Of a stretch of 64,000 bases of DNA, positions 62,356 to 64,000 are shown one piece after another. The stretch is from contig RDEW01000002.1 of the NCBI GenBank assembly GCA_011109175.1, positions 1,651,925-1,715,924 of the forward strand, read 5' to 3'. Source of the stretch: Dicyema japonicum (taxonomy: Eukaryota > Dicyemida > Rhombozoa > Dicyemidae). A model generated the notes under the pieces. It had not been told where the DNA came from. It searched no databases and saw nothing but the letters and a program-made list of their open reading frames with translations. Numbering within the stretch: position 1 is the first letter of the stretch; the number at the start of each line of letters is the position of its first letter. The position numbers and the translations under genes are program-made.

Positions 62356-62870
62356 CATATAATTTCTGGTGATGTCCCTTGGACACTCTTGAGTCGATTA
62401 CGTTCATTCATAATCCTCTACGTTTTGTGATCAAAACGTTGATGCAGGATTTGATTGATCTTTCCGTAATAAATGTCTTCATTGCCTTCTGGATCTTTTT
62501 GTTAACATGAGAGACTGCATTATCGAGTGAATTGAATCGAAATCGGATAAGTTCATGTTCACACATTCAGCAAAGCTTTTCCAATTCACATTTCTGTAAT
62601 CCATGAAGGTGTTTCGTCTTCTTTCCGAGATGAGCGTGCTCTTCGTCCGAATGAAAATCGGCTTGTGGTCGCTCCGGAAGTTATAAATCACAGACCAATT
62701 GGCAAGAGATGCAATGTAAGGGGTGGCGAGGTTCAAATCCGGTGAAGTCATGTTGTCATAAGCTCTATAGGGTGTTCTTGTGTTCATCCGATAGTCCTGA
62801 AAGATTGTGAAGTTATCCAGTAGAGAGAAGGAGATTTGCATCAGCAGTTTGGCTTTTGTACCAACAAATG
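62356..62870 (-). mobile_element. LINE endonuclease part, upstream half of split element
   Basis: Minus frame 62841-62479 reads NMTSPDLNLATPYIASLANW, then FRSDHKPIFIRTK, the SDHxPI active-site block of an apurinic-type endonuclease, then a linker. Its RT continues at 60757. Confidence 0.8.
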
Positions 62871-63740
62871 TTGGTATTGGCGTAACACATTCAAGGAAAA
62901 GGTAAATTTTTTAGACAGGAGCTGGCAAGGGGGGGATTTTGCTTGTTTAGCCTCTGCCTCTCCAAAAAAGAAGCTCAACAAGTGCCGGGCGTCAAGTTGT
63001 TATTCGACATAATTATTAGCCAGTTTGTAAACAACATTTATCAATTCCAAGTCTGCAACCAATTTGGGTAGAAAAATCAAATTTTATGGGCAGTGTGGAT
63101 TTTCGCAGAACACTTTCAACTGTCTACGAAATAATGTGTCCTGACACAACATCTCGACATAGTTTACTGATCGGTATTTCAATTCCATTTTTTTGAATTT
63201 CGAGTATTCTACGGGTTTATCTCCCTTAGCACGTTTTTCTTTTCCATGCAATTTTTTATAGTTCAATAGACTTTTGTTTGGGGGTAATGAATAATTTCAC
63301 CAGCATTGCTCCAGCGAACATTATGTAGTCCACTAACATCTTAAGTGTCCTCTCGATCGTAACAGATTGATAAATAATAAGACCGCCTGAATGAAAAACC
63401 TTGACACGTCCATCTGTGAAAATAAATATGAGAGGCTTCTAATTCATCAAACCAACACACGACGGCCTAATTTCCAGATGCTCCATATCTCTGAGATTTC
63501 GCTGGGAGTTGAAGAATCATCTTGATCGACAGCTTACAGGAGCTCAATATGATAGATATGAAGGAGCGCTAGATCTGTGGCGGATTCGTTCCCCCAAAGC
63601 GAACTGGTATGGGTGCTCGGTTCCTTGGTCATCAAATATAACTTTTTTAAGACATTCAGTATTGGTCTGGAGAGGGAATCGATTGTTTTTAGCGGTATAT
63701 TTTAGCTCTTTGATTTTTTACTTCATGTATGCGTCGGTGA
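62871..63740. other. Unresolved, likely transposon debris
   Basis: A 60-codon minus frame (63084-63266, basic) and the plus frame from 63509 have no recognised motifs. Confidence 0.4.
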
Positions 63741-63749
63741 TTTTACTCA

Positions 63750-64000
63750 ACACCTCGAGATATTCCATCGAAAAAGCTTTCTCAGAAACCTTAACAAGAT
63801 GTGGGGGTTGTGCTAATGCTCTCCTATTTTCTCTTAGATCATGTGACGAAATAGAAATCACTTCAACTTTTTAAAGCTAAGAAAAAACATCAACACTACT
63901 AGCTATCTTGTGCATGGACTTGACAATGGGAGCCTAAGAATCGGCATTTCATATCGTCTTCTCCTGCAAGAAGATCCCTGGAAGATACCCATGCATGCTG
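63750..64000 (+). repeat. Third partial copy of the inverted-repeat family
   Basis: The frame EKAFSETLTRCGGCA matches EKAFSETRTRCGDCA in both large arms. Bases such as ACGAAATAGAAATCACTTCA (63845-63865) are shared with 57481-57500. It is more diverged than the two arms are from each other and runs off the window. Confidence 0.75.

Overview
The window is animal nuclear DNA. It contains an alpha-type Cys-loop acetylcholine receptor, a TMC channel, an immunoglobulin-domain membrane protein and cilia proteins. Almost every gene is cut by very short GT-AG introns. I could place about 100 of them by homology and reading frame, and nearly all are 19-29 nt. Introns of this size in a metazoan are known from dicyemid mesozoans (Dicyema and relatives), so a dicyemid is my best guess. 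That is an inference from intron size and gene content, not a species identification.

Layout. 1-3086 is one arm of a large inverted repeat; the other arm is 55091-57942, about 52 kb away. Between them lie: a UAP56-type RNA helicase (4066-5451, -); a LINE-rich stretch; a small membrane protein (11146-11473, -); an acetylcholine receptor subunit (13397-14999, +); a TMEM201/SAMP1 homologue (15962-17258, -); more LINE debris; a repeat protein (20152-20930, -); a Y-box cold-shock protein (21182-21615, +); transposon debris including a hAT transposase (22.5-26.2 kb); a broken WDR3 gene (27.6-28.4 kb, -); CCDC191-like (29722-32143, +); TMC (33027-34956, -); glycine cleavage H protein (36320-36853, +); CFAP43 (36917-42218, +); type II PI 4-kinase (43301-44559, -); an Ig-superfamily membrane protein (45500-47012, -); a pogo-like transposase remnant (48.9-49.65 kb); and a CLC Cl-/H+ exchanger (51543-54112, +). 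58.3-62.9 kb is nested LINE and pogo sequence, and a third partial copy of the inverted-repeat family ends the window.

The genes do not form an operon. CCDC191-like, TMC and CFAP43 sit within 13 kb and all suit a ciliated, mechanosensitive cell; the receptor and the CLC exchanger add chloride handling. Several otherwise intact genes have single-base length errors (CFAP43, Ig protein, CLC) or a 92-bp duplication (TMEM201). The window also has four single Ns and four near-perfect tandem duplications of 92-115 bp. I read much of this as assembly error, but real decay is possible for some.

Two whole-window signals stand out. CACGTG occurs about 47 times where I estimate about ten by composition. 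Introns whose length is a multiple of three almost always contain an in-frame stop. No rRNA, tRNA, CRISPR or bacterial-type feature was found.
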